Assembly: GCA_947382445.1 (NCBI GenBank)
Contig: CANCZH010000092.1
Coordinates: 1-5,891 of the forward strand
DNA: 5,891 nucleotides
Origin: an uncultured Clostridium sp.
GTDB lineage: Bacteria > Bacillota_A > Clostridia > TANB77 > CAG-508
Reading direction: 5' to 3'
Part shown: piece after piece, positions 1 through 4,177 of the stretch
Position numbering within the stretch: the first letter of the stretch is position 1
How the letters are laid out: the number at the start of each line of letters is the position of its first letter
The notes under the pieces: generated by a model
Databases searched by the model: none
The model's input: only the letters and a program-made list of their open reading frames with translations
What the model was told of the DNA's origin: nothing
Translations under genes and position numbers: made by a program

Positions 1-77
1 TTCCTATTTTTATTTTATATCTATTTGTGTCATATCTATTTTAAACCTATAATTTATGAATTTTTCTACTTTTGTAT

Positions 78-110
78 AAAAAACTGCCCTTGTAATGCCA
101 GCAAGGGTAG
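78..110 (-). terminator. Rho-independent terminator of the 93-aa protein gene
   Basis: Read on the minus strand, the arms CTACCCTTG (110-102) and CAAGGGCAG (92-84) pair over nine positions with a single A-C mismatch. The loop is nine bases and six Ts follow (83-78). It begins 13 bases after the stop codon of the gene ending at 124, so it most likely ends the transcript of that gene and any read-through from the ORF6N gene. Confidence 0.88.
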
Positions 111-123
111 TAATACTTATTTT

Positions 124-405
124 TTACCAATCCGTTTTGATTCCAAAGCAGAAATTTTCTTTTTCATCTACATAGGTAATTAATTTACTTTTAGGTCCTA
201 ATGAATAATCAATATTATCATGTTGTACATTTAAGCCATTTTCTTTGAGTATAGAAATAGGAACTTGAAATTGATCTAAAATTCCATTGTATGTAATAAA
301 TTGTCTTAAATGTGGAAATGCAGATAAAGTACCTATAATACCCAGATTACCATTTAATAGTTCTACCTCCATGTTAGAAGTTAAAAAAGATATGTAATCA
401 AGCAT
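124..405 (-). CDS. Small hypothetical protein (93 aa), unrecognised
   Basis: I do not recognise this 93-residue protein. It starts MLDYISFLTS and ends FCFGIKTDW. It is mixed in character, with one cysteine (Cys86), no signal peptide, no membrane segment and no obvious repeat, so it is probably a small soluble domain. The frame stays open up to base 486, but that longer start is not credible: the promoter at 458-486 puts the transcript start near 451, and an AGGAGG site at 413-418 sits seven bases before the ATG at 405. It lies downstream of the ORF6N gene, has its own promoter, and is closed by a strong terminator at 78-110, so it looks like a compact single-gene unit. Its position in an accessory stretch would suit an immunity, antitoxin or regulatory role, but nothing in the sequence shows any of these. 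Confidence 0.75.
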   Translation of the reverse strand: MLDYISFLTSNMEVELLNGNLGIIGTLSAFPHLRQFITYNGILDQFQVPISILKENGLNVQHDNIDYSLGPKSKLITYVDEKENFCFGIKTDW

Positions 406-412
406 AATAATT

Positions 413-418
413 CCTCCT
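413..418 (-). promoter_or_regulatory. Ribosome binding site deciding the start at 405
   Basis: A perfect AGGAGG on the minus strand, seven bases before the ATG at 405-403. It fixes the start of the 93-aa protein and argues against the upstream in-frame ATG at 486. Confidence 0.85.
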
Positions 419-457
419 GTTATTTCATTGGCATTAAGCAGACTCATGTCTATTTTT

Positions 458-486
458 ATTATACAATACATTATGTAAAATTTCAA
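458..486 (-). promoter_or_regulatory. Sigma-A promoter of the 93-aa gene
   Basis: On the minus strand TTGAAA (486-481) is followed by a 17-base spacer and TATAAT (463-458), close to consensus. The expected transcript start is near 451, which gives a leader of about 45 bases. An imperfect palindrome, AGACTCATGTCT (440-451), covers the predicted start point and could be an operator, but this is only a guess from position. The promoter begins 15 bases after the stop codon of the ORF6N gene. Confidence 0.8.
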
Positions 487-501
487 GCAAAGTACATTTT
501 C

Positions 502-1395
502 TCATGAGTTGATAATCTTTTCTATAATTTCCATATCTTCTATTTTATTAATTCCAAAACATTTCTTACCTAAGTCTTTTATCGAAGCTCCTAAATGATA
601 CATTTCTTTGTTATCTATCACGATAAATCTATCATGAAATTTATTTGTTTTAGCTACTTTTAGGATAGGATACTCTTTATTGAATTTTTTAACATCTAAA
701 TTTTCAATATTACTTTTGTCAGATGTTAGAATAACAGCTTCTACATTTATTTTCTTTTTAGATAACATTTTTAAAACACTATCATCAATATAATTATCTA
801 TGATTAAGATTTTCTTATTTGCTTTTTTTATAATATCTATTATTATGCTATATGCATCGTATATTTGACCATCAAAAAATATTCTCTGTTTAATGTTTTC
901 TCCTAATTGCAGTTGATTAAAGACTTCATCAAATTTTTTGTTATGTTCTTGTAATTGGTATTCTACATTTGTTAATCTTTCGAATACTTGTCCATTTGAA
1001 GCCAAAAACTTTCTCATTTCTATAAAAGAATTAACAATTTTTATGCTTACATTAACAGCAACTTGACTTTTTAATAAGCCTGCAAGCATAGTAATTCCAT
1101 ATTCGGTAAATGCATATGGCAGATATTTTCTATGTTGTCCTCTTCCATTTTCGTTTAAGGTGAAAATTTTGCACCTTAAAGATTTATATTCTTCATCAGT
1201 TAATTGAAAACAATAGTATTCTGGAAATCTTTCTATATTATTTTTAACATTTCTATTAAGGTCTTTAGTTGCATATTCAAAAAGTCTTGCTACATCACTA
1301 TCTAACATGACTTGTTTTCCTCTTATTGTATATATTAAATTTTTTATATCTTCATTTGTTAATTCATTTTGAATTGCTAATTTATTTTCTTCCAT
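502..1395 (-). CDS. ORF6N domain protein with C-terminal PLD-like domain
   Basis: Residues 13-101 form an ORF6N domain, a DNA-binding domain known from phage antirepressor-type proteins: 'YTIRGKQVMLDSDVARLFEYATKDLNRNV' at 22-50, then 'FPEYYCFQLTDEEY' and 'YAFTEYGITMLAGLL' (94-108). Residues 135-165 look like a coiled-coil linker. Residues 170-290 resemble a single phospholipase-D-like domain: 'ILIIDNYID' (196-204) and 'HDRFIVID' (254-261), matching HxK(x)4D with Arg256 in place of Lys, followed by 'LGASIKDLGKK'. Proteins with this ORF6N plus PLD-like layout are widespread in Bacteroidetes and Firmicutes, usually as lone accessory genes of unknown function. The length of 297 aa is normal for the type and the protein appears complete. 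The ATG at 1395 follows AAAGGATG and a near-perfect promoter. Whether the C-terminal half cuts nucleic acid or only binds it is not known. Confidence 0.9.
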   Translation of the reverse strand: MEENKLAIQNELTNEDIKNLIYTIRGKQVMLDSDVARLFEYATKDLNRNVKNNIERFPEYYCFQLTDEEYKSLRCKIFTLNENGRGQHRKYLPYAFTEYGITMLAGLLKSQVAVNVSIKIVNSFIEMRKFLASNGQVFERLTNVEYQLQEHNKKFDEVFNQLQLGENIKQRIFFDGQIYDAYSIIIDIIKKANKKILIIDNYIDDSVLKMLSKKKINVEAVILTSDKSNIENLDVKKFNKEYPILKVAKTNKFHDRFIVIDNKEMYHLGASIKDLGKKCFGINKIEDMEIIEKIINS

Positions 1396-1425
1396 ATAGA
1401 TTCACATCCTTTTCTTACTTTGTAT

Positions 1426-1454
1426 ATTGTAAAACATTTGTTCTTAATCGTCAA
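1426..1454 (-). promoter_or_regulatory. Sigma-A promoter of the ORF6N gene
   Basis: On the minus strand TTGACG (1454-1449), a 17-base spacer, and TACAAT (1431-1426). The start point falls near 1419, about 24 bases before the ATG at 1395, which leaves a short leader just long enough for the ribosome binding site. The -35 box overlaps the last codons of the doubtful ORF ending at 1444. Confidence 0.8.
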
Positions 1455-1671
1455 GACTTTTACAATTTTTAATATTAAAATTTATACTATTGAAAAGATA
1501 TAATGCAACTCTATTCTGTTGCACTGAATCCATTTCCATAATTTTAGCTGAAACCAAAATCGCACAAGGGTATTTCGCAAGATTAATTTTTGTTGTTCTG
1601 TACTCAATATTAATTTCTTTTTTATCATATTCTAAATTAGTATGGCTGTAATTATCACATATACATATCAT
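1444..1671 (-). CDS. Doubtful 75-codon ORF
   Basis: An open frame of 75 codons beginning MICICDNYSH and ending NCKSLDD. I recognise no family. The evidence for it is weak: the only candidate ribosome site is the purine stretch GTAGAAAAG directly against the ATG, no promoter is visible between it and the strong terminator ending at 1686, and its 3' end overlaps the -35 box of the ORF6N promoter. In its favour, the predicted protein is varied rather than low-complexity and contains a plausible amphipathic run around residues 36-65. It could be a decayed gene left from the chromosome beyond the integrated element. If it is not a gene, 1396-1806 holds only the ORF6N promoter, the terminator, the att-like remnant and the repeats listed separately. 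Confidence 0.3.
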   Translation of the reverse strand: MICICDNYSHTNLEYDKKEINIEYRTTKINLAKYPCAILVSAKIMEMDSVQQNRVALYLFNSINFNIKNCKSLDD

Positions 1672-1685
1672 CTTTTCTACAAATG

Positions 1686-1720
1686 AAAAAACTTACGAAA
1701 CTCTTCAAAGTTCGTAAGTT
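1686..1720 (-). terminator. Strong terminator, probably the displaced tRNA-Thr terminator
   Basis: On the minus strand AACTTACGAA (1720-1711) and TTCGTAAGTT (1699-1690) form a perfect ten-base stem with an 11-base loop, followed by a T run (1691-1686). It lies directly beyond the tRNA-Thr-like AGCTCCAAT remnant at 1736-1728, at the distance expected for a terminator just after a tRNA 3' end. Today it would stop transcripts of the Panacea operon, since no other terminator follows the gene ending at 1807. Confidence 0.88.
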
Positions 1721-1727
1721 GCTATAA

Positions 1728-1750
1728 ATTGGAGCTTTCAGCCTTACCAT
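1728..1750 (-). repeat. Shortened copy of the tRNA-Thr 3' half (att-like remnant)
   Basis: On the minus strand this reads ATGGTAAGGCTGA, one base, then AGCTCCAAT. The first block matches 12 of 13 bases of the anticodon loop and stem of the intact tRNA-Thr (4104-4092). The second matches 9 of 9 bases at the tRNA 3' end including CCA (4066-4058). The order and strand are the same, but the 25 bases between them in the tRNA are reduced to one. Such a copy is what remains at the far edge of an element integrated at a tRNA 3' end, here damaged by an internal deletion. The match is short, so chance is not excluded. Confidence 0.5.
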
Positions 1751-1776
1751 TTTCTTATTTTCCTATGCTTTTCAGC

Positions 1777-1800
1777 TTTTTTAATGCAATTTTAATGCAA
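1777..1800 (+). repeat. Tandem AATGCAA repeat, left copy
   Basis: TTTTTTAATGCAA (1777-1789) is followed directly by TTTTAATGCAA (1790-1800). The same motif occurs as a perfect 13-base tandem at 3877-3902 in the same orientation. It lies just inside the proposed left border of the element, six bases beyond the stop codon of the membrane protein gene. It is best read as paired integrase arm-binding sites. Confidence 0.7.
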
Positions 1801-1806
1801 ATGCTG

Positions 1807-2589
1807 TTATTTTTGTTCTTTATCCTTTAATATTTCTTCTACTTTTCTTTCAATCACATTTTCTGTTTTTTCATTTAAATAATTTAATATAGTATCTTTC
1901 TTTTCGTGTATATATGTTATTCCACTTATTACTATTAATAAAATTAAAATACCTACTATAATTTTCCATAAAAAATAATTATCTTGTAATTTACTATTTC
2001 TTTTATTTTCATTTTTATAAAAATTATGCAAAGCTATTAATGTTGTTACTAAAATTAATATTACAAAAGTAATAAATATCATAATATTTATTATTCCATC
2101 AATTTTGCCTATTGCCTCAATTGATGCAGAAATTATACTAAACGATGTTAAAAAGCCTAATAAGTTATATACTAGGTCATTCCCGTTTTTCTCTAACCTT
2201 TTTTGTTTTTCTTCTATTTCTTTGTTTTTTTCGTTTATATTTTGAATCTCTTTTTCTATTTTGTATGATTCTAGTTTTAAAGTTAATCTTTGATAAATGT
2301 AAATTAAATTTACAAAATTTTCATCTTTATTTCCATAGTAAAAATCTATATCCTTTGAATCCGAAATTAGTATTTCTGTAGCCAAAATTAGATTTTCTAA
2401 TTTCTTTTTGTTTTCTTCATTTATTTCAGTATTTTGGTATTGTGCTATCTCTTCATATTGTGCTTTTACAATTGATTTATGTTTATTAGCTTGTTCTCTT
2501 TTCTCTTGTTTGGACGGAGTTGTTTTTTCTGTTTCTTGTAAATATGCCTTAAAGTTTTGGAGCTTTATATCTAATCTTTTACTACTCAA
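1807..2589 (-). CDS. Coiled-coil membrane protein, candidate toxin partner of the Panacea antitoxin
   Basis: This 260-residue protein matches no family I can name. Residues 1-75 are polar and helical, residues 105-135 are a strong coiled coil rich in Glu and Lys ('IEKEIQNINEKNKEIEEK'), and hydrophobic segments at about 139-160, 166-189 and 207-227 should span the membrane. The first of these is the weakest. A charged helical tail follows (228-260). No signal peptide or catalytic motif is seen. The frame opens with TTG at 2589, overlapping the last eight bases of the Panacea gene. There is no later in-frame Met before residue 170, and only a weak purine stretch (AGAAGAGAA, 2602-2594) precedes the TTG, so translation is probably coupled to the upstream gene. 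Panacea antitoxins are usually encoded beside their toxin, and membrane-acting partners are known. A toxin role is therefore a reasonable inference, not a demonstrated one. Confidence 0.85.
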   Translation of the reverse strand: MSSKRLDIKLQNFKAYLQETEKTTPSKQEKREQANKHKSIVKAQYEEIAQYQNTEINEENKKKLENLILATEILISDSKDIDFYYGNKDENFVNLIYIYQRLTLKLESYKIEKEIQNINEKNKEIEEKQKRLEKNGNDLVYNLLGFLTSFSIISASIEAIGKIDGIINIMIFITFVILILVTTLIALHNFYKNENKRNSKLQDNYFLWKIIVGILILLIVISGITYIHEKKDTILNYLNEKTENVIERKVEEILKDKEQK

Positions 2590-3061
2590 TAAATTCTCTT
2601 CTAAACCAATCTCTTGTTTCTATTTTGTCTATATATGTATTTGCTCCATACGATACTTTATTTCCATTTCTTTCCCAAACATTACTCCATGGTGAATTCG
2701 GTATATGAGTTAATTTCATTAATTGAATTCCAGATAAATTTCCAAAAATTTCATATATATAATTTAATAAAGTTTTCTTATCTTGTGAAATTTCTTTTCC
2801 TTGCTTTTCTTGCTCTTCTGTTAGAGTAATTGGATTTTTCCCAAAATTTCTAAATTCTTTATATAAAGGAATTGATACTGGTCCAAATGCCCATGCATTA
2901 AAATTACAATTATATAATTCTTCTGCATTAGTTAAGTTCATGTAGTATGCTTCGGTAAAATACATTAATTTTTGAATTTGCATATTAGTTACTTCTTTAT
3001 CATCTTTTTTAAATTTATTAATTAAATAATATGCATCTTTTTTTATGTCATTCTCATACAT
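2582..3061 (-). CDS. Panacea-domain (DUF4065, SocA-like) antitoxin
   Basis: The 159-residue protein is essentially one Panacea domain. The hallmarks are 'IQKLMYFTEAYYMNLT' (29-44), 'FNAWAFGPVSIPLYKEF' (54-70) and 'LSGIQLMKLTHIPNSPW' (109-125). The domain is established as an antitoxin module that neutralises many unrelated toxins, and SocA of Caulobacter, a proteolytic adaptor for the toxin SocB, belongs to the same superfamily. The frame could also open at a GTG (3070), but that codon overlaps the AAGGAGG ribosome site (3076-3070). The ATG at 3061, eight bases from it, is the sensible start. The gene has its own near-consensus promoter, and its stop codon lies inside the start of the membrane protein gene, so the two form a tight operon with the antitoxin first. 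The protein is cytoplasmic with no membrane segment. Confidence 0.92.
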   Translation of the reverse strand: MYENDIKKDAYYLINKFKKDDKEVTNMQIQKLMYFTEAYYMNLTNAEELYNCNFNAWAFGPVSIPLYKEFRNFGKNPITLTEEQEKQGKEISQDKKTLLNYIYEIFGNLSGIQLMKLTHIPNSPWSNVWERNGNKVSYGANTYIDKIETRDWFRREFIE

Positions 3062-3069
3062 CTTACTCA

Positions 3070-3076
3070 CCTCCTT
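3070..3076 (-). promoter_or_regulatory. Strong ribosome binding site of the Panacea gene
   Basis: AAGGAGG on the minus strand, eight bases before the ATG at 3061. It includes the first base of an alternative GTG start at 3070-3068, which rules that start out. It is much stronger than the site before the partner gene, which would favour more antitoxin than partner. Confidence 0.85.
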
Positions 3077-3099
3077 AATAATATATTTTATTTACTTGC

Positions 3100-3128
3100 A
3101 TTATATATAATATATATTTTATTTTCAA
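3100..3128 (-). promoter_or_regulatory. Sigma-A promoter of the Panacea/membrane-protein operon
   Basis: On the minus strand TTGAAA (3128-3123), a 17-base spacer made only of A and T, and a perfect TATAAT (3105-3100). The start point is expected near 3093, giving a leader of about 32 bases. The spacer and -10 region carry AT-only palindromic sequence, where an autoregulating antitoxin could bind, but low complexity makes this hard to judge. Confidence 0.8.
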
Positions 3129-3175
3129 TATCTTTATTATATATTGTTAATTTTATTTATATAATATTTAAAAAG

Positions 3176-3210
3176 AAAAAAATCTAACCCTATCTAGCTA
3201 GACTTTTTTT
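3176..3210 (-). terminator. Terminator after the glycine-zipper gene
   Basis: On the minus strand AAAAAAGTCTA (3209-3199) pairs with TAGATTTTTTT (3186-3176) through one G-T wobble, with a loop of 12 bases and a closing T run. It begins directly after the TAG stop at 3213-3211 and separates this transcript from the Panacea promoter. Within it, TCTAGCTAGA is a perfect ten-base palindrome. Confidence 0.75.
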
Positions 3211-3787
3211 CTATTTATCTATGTTATTACTTATTATTATATCTAAAATAGCAGCAATCTCCTGAGCATCTTTTCTTGAATTTTTATAATATATACTATC
3301 TTTTCTATCTTTAGAGTGTAGAACTTCAAAAGTAATTAATGGATTTGCTATGTCACTTGTTTTTATTTCTATTTTCATTTCTGTACAATATTCTACATCT
3401 TCTGACTTTGATGATGTTGTTGTAATTATATTATGCTTAGTTTTTCCTTTAGTTGTATTTTTTCCCATTCCTGCTCCTATACCTCCTCCTACTAGTCCTC
3501 CTGCTACTGCTTTTGTTGATGAAAGGTGTTGCTTAGACTTTTCTTTTGTTTTGCTGTTACCAAAAGTGAATGTATTACTAGTAGTTTCTGTTACCACTTT
3601 TCCATTTTCAATTATTTCATAACTTATTATTTTATCGAAATCAATTTCTTGTTTCCTAATCTTTATTTTTTGATATTCTTCACTTACTTGGAATGCACCC
3701 ATTCCTGCTACTTTAATCCATTTTTTCTTCTGCTTTTTTCTCTTCTTTTATCTTTTTTCTTTCGGCTAAAAAACTAGATAATCCCAT
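3211..3787 (-). pseudogene. Glycine-zipper small protein gene with a +1 frameshift in an A6 run
   Basis: The true start is the ATG at 3787, eight bases after GGAGG (3800-3796) and just behind a near-consensus promoter. That frame reads MGLSSFLAERKKIKEEKKAEEKMD and stops at TAA (3715-3713). Dropping one A from the A6 run at 3726-3721 joins it to 'EKWIKVAGMGAFQVSEEYQ' and gives an unbroken 191-residue protein. The joined product has a charged helical N-terminus, a beta-rich middle, a glycine-zipper stretch 'AVAGGLVGGGIGAGMG' (about residues 93-108) that may insert in or lie on a membrane, and a C-terminal beta/alpha part ('MKIEIKTSDIANPLITFEV'). Similar small hypothetical proteins of this build occur near lysogeny and accessory regions of Firmicutes; function unknown. 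The cause may be mutation, sequencing error, or slippage on the A run. An internal start at 3702 is possible but has no good ribosome site. Confidence 0.8.
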
Positions 3788-3795
3788 ATTTTTTT

Positions 3796-3800
3796 CCTCC
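3796..3800 (-). promoter_or_regulatory. Ribosome binding site of the glycine-zipper gene
   Basis: GGAGG on the minus strand, eight bases before the ATG at 3787. It shows that translation begins upstream of the frameshift, not at the internal ATG at 3702. Confidence 0.85.
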
Positions 3801-3808
3801 TATACAAG

Positions 3809-3837
3809 ACTATACTTTATCTTATAGAATATTTCAA
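3809..3837 (-). promoter_or_regulatory. Sigma-A promoter of the glycine-zipper gene
   Basis: On the minus strand TTGAAA (3837-3832), a 17-base spacer, and TATAGT (3814-3809). The start point is expected near 3802, so the leader is very short and begins almost at the ribosome binding site. The intact promoter and ribosome site suggest that the frameshift is recent or not a true inactivation. Confidence 0.8.
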
Positions 3838-3846
3838 CTTAATGTT

Positions 3847-3882
3847 AAAATACTACCTATTATATATAAGTAGTATTTTTTT
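3847..3882. terminator. Bidirectional terminator-like hairpin
   Basis: AAAATACTAC (3847-3856) and GTAGTATTTT (3870-3879) form a perfect ten-base stem with a 13-base AT loop. On the plus strand the Ts continue to 3882; on the minus strand the stem itself ends in TTTT. It lies between the tRNA-Thr end and the first element promoter, so on the minus strand it could stop read-through from the tRNA into the cargo. Its right arm overlaps the first tandem repeat. Confidence 0.65.
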
Positions 3883-3902
3883 AATGCAATTTTTTAATGC
3901 AA
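3877..3902 (+). repeat. Tandem AATGCAA repeat, right copy
   Basis: Two perfect, adjacent copies of TTTTTTAATGCAA (3877-3889 and 3890-3902). The same motif, with a shorter second unit, recurs at 1777-1800 in the same orientation. Such paired short direct repeats just inside element ends are typical of integrase arm-binding sites. The stretch 3788-4059 between cargo and tRNA otherwise holds only a promoter, a hairpin and the 24-base direct repeats. Confidence 0.75.
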
Positions 3903-3923
3903 TTCATCGTATACATAAGTAAT

Positions 3924-3947
3924 CTTAATAACAACATAACGTACTTT
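3924..3947 (+). repeat. 24-base imperfect direct repeat, copy 1
   Basis: Starts CTTAATAACAACATAACG and matches the repeat at 4008-4031 at 20 of 24 positions. The starts of the two copies are 84 bases apart. It lies in the gap between the tRNA 3' end and the cargo and could be a recombinase or accessory-factor binding site. Confidence 0.6.
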
Positions 3948-4007
3948 TTTGATTTTTGATATTTTTTTATAATCGTTGTAAATGCCTAAAACGTCATCAT
4001 TCTTCCA

Positions 4008-4031
4008 CTTAATGACAACCAAACGCACTTT
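4008..4031 (+). repeat. 24-base imperfect direct repeat, copy 2
   Basis: Starts CTTAATGACAACCAAACG and matches 3924-3947 at 20 of 24 positions. It ends 28 bases from the tRNA-Thr CCA end. Read on the minus strand the two copies fall in the same open frame (KVRLVVIK and KVRYVVIK), so a coding origin is also possible. Confidence 0.6.
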
Positions 4032-4059
4032 AATGAAAAATTGTAAAAATATATGATAT

Positions 4060-4135
4060 TGGAGCTCCCAATCAGAATCGAACTGATGACCTCATCCTTA
4101 CCATGGATGCGCTCTACCTACTGAGCTATGAGAGC
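4060..4135 (-). tRNA. tRNA-Thr (GGT anticodon)
   Basis: A complete 76-base cloverleaf on the minus strand: acceptor GCTCTCA/TGGGAGC, D arm GCTC..GAGC, anticodon arm CATCC-ATGGTAA-GGATG with anticodon GGT (4102-4100), variable loop AGGTC, and T arm ATCAG-TTCGATT-CTGAT. The discriminator base is T and CCA is encoded (4062-4060). It reads ACC and ACT threonine codons. It follows the YlbF gene by 42 bases and is the proposed integration target of the element downstream. No terminator follows its 3' end closely; the nearest hairpin is about 180 bases on, unlike the close terminator found beyond the remnant at 1728-1750. Confidence 0.97.
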
Positions 4136-4141
4136 AGATCT

Positions 4142-4165
4142 CTGGCTTTAAGACTTAAAAGCCAG
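4142..4165. other. Inverted repeat between the YlbF gene and tRNA-Thr
   Basis: CTGGCTTT (4142-4149) and AAAGCCAG (4158-4165) form a perfect eight-base stem with an eight-base loop. It lies 12 bases after the stop codon of the YlbF-family gene and seven bases before the tRNA 5' end. No T run follows on the minus strand, so it is a poor intrinsic terminator there. It may instead fold in a joint transcript, protecting the mRNA 3' end or marking the tRNA 5' processing site. Confidence 0.5.
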
Positions 4166-4177
4166 TATATTGTGTTT

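Larger units (their letters stand above)
1728..4104. mobile_element. Putative integrase-less element inserted at tRNA-Thr
   Basis: The proposed borders are the intact tRNA-Thr 3' half (4058-4104) and its shortened copy (1728-1750), in the same orientation. Inside each border, also in the same orientation, is a tandem TTTTTTAATGCAA-type repeat (1777-1800 and 3877-3902), resembling arm-type sites of tyrosine recombinases. The cargo is a frameshifted glycine-zipper protein gene, a Panacea antitoxin gene and a membrane protein gene. No integrase, excisionase or replication gene is present, so the element would need help in trans or is the relic of a larger prophage or ICE. That tRNA genes are common integration targets is established; the assignment here is inference from the repeats and the displaced terminator. 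Confidence 0.5.

Noticed and set aside
1..75. Left-end sequence as a gene or regulatory site
   Set aside because: It is AT-rich with no frame, promoter or hairpin that I could support; it is simply sequence downstream of the terminator.
1502..1508. A further AATGCAA at 1502 as a third arm site
   Set aside because: It is a single seven-base match without the T run or a tandem partner, which is common by chance in this composition.
2145..2829. Plus-strand ORFs at 2145-2381, 2408-2695 and 2614-2829
   Set aside because: They are antisense to the Panacea operon, made mostly of Phe, Leu, Ser and Cys from AT-rich antisense, with no start signals.
2582..3070. Panacea protein starting at GTG 3070
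   Set aside because: The GTG overlaps the AAGGAGG ribosome site; the ATG at 3061 is correctly spaced from it.
3211..3702. Glycine-zipper protein starting at the internal ATG at 3702
   Set aside because: The promoter and ribosome site belong to the ATG at 3787, and the upstream coding sequence continues clearly once one A is removed, so this is the downstream part of a frameshifted gene.
3350..3777. Plus-strand ORFs at 3350-3622 and 3526-3777
   Set aside because: They are antisense to the glycine-zipper gene; the Pro-rich stretch is the reverse of its glycine codons.
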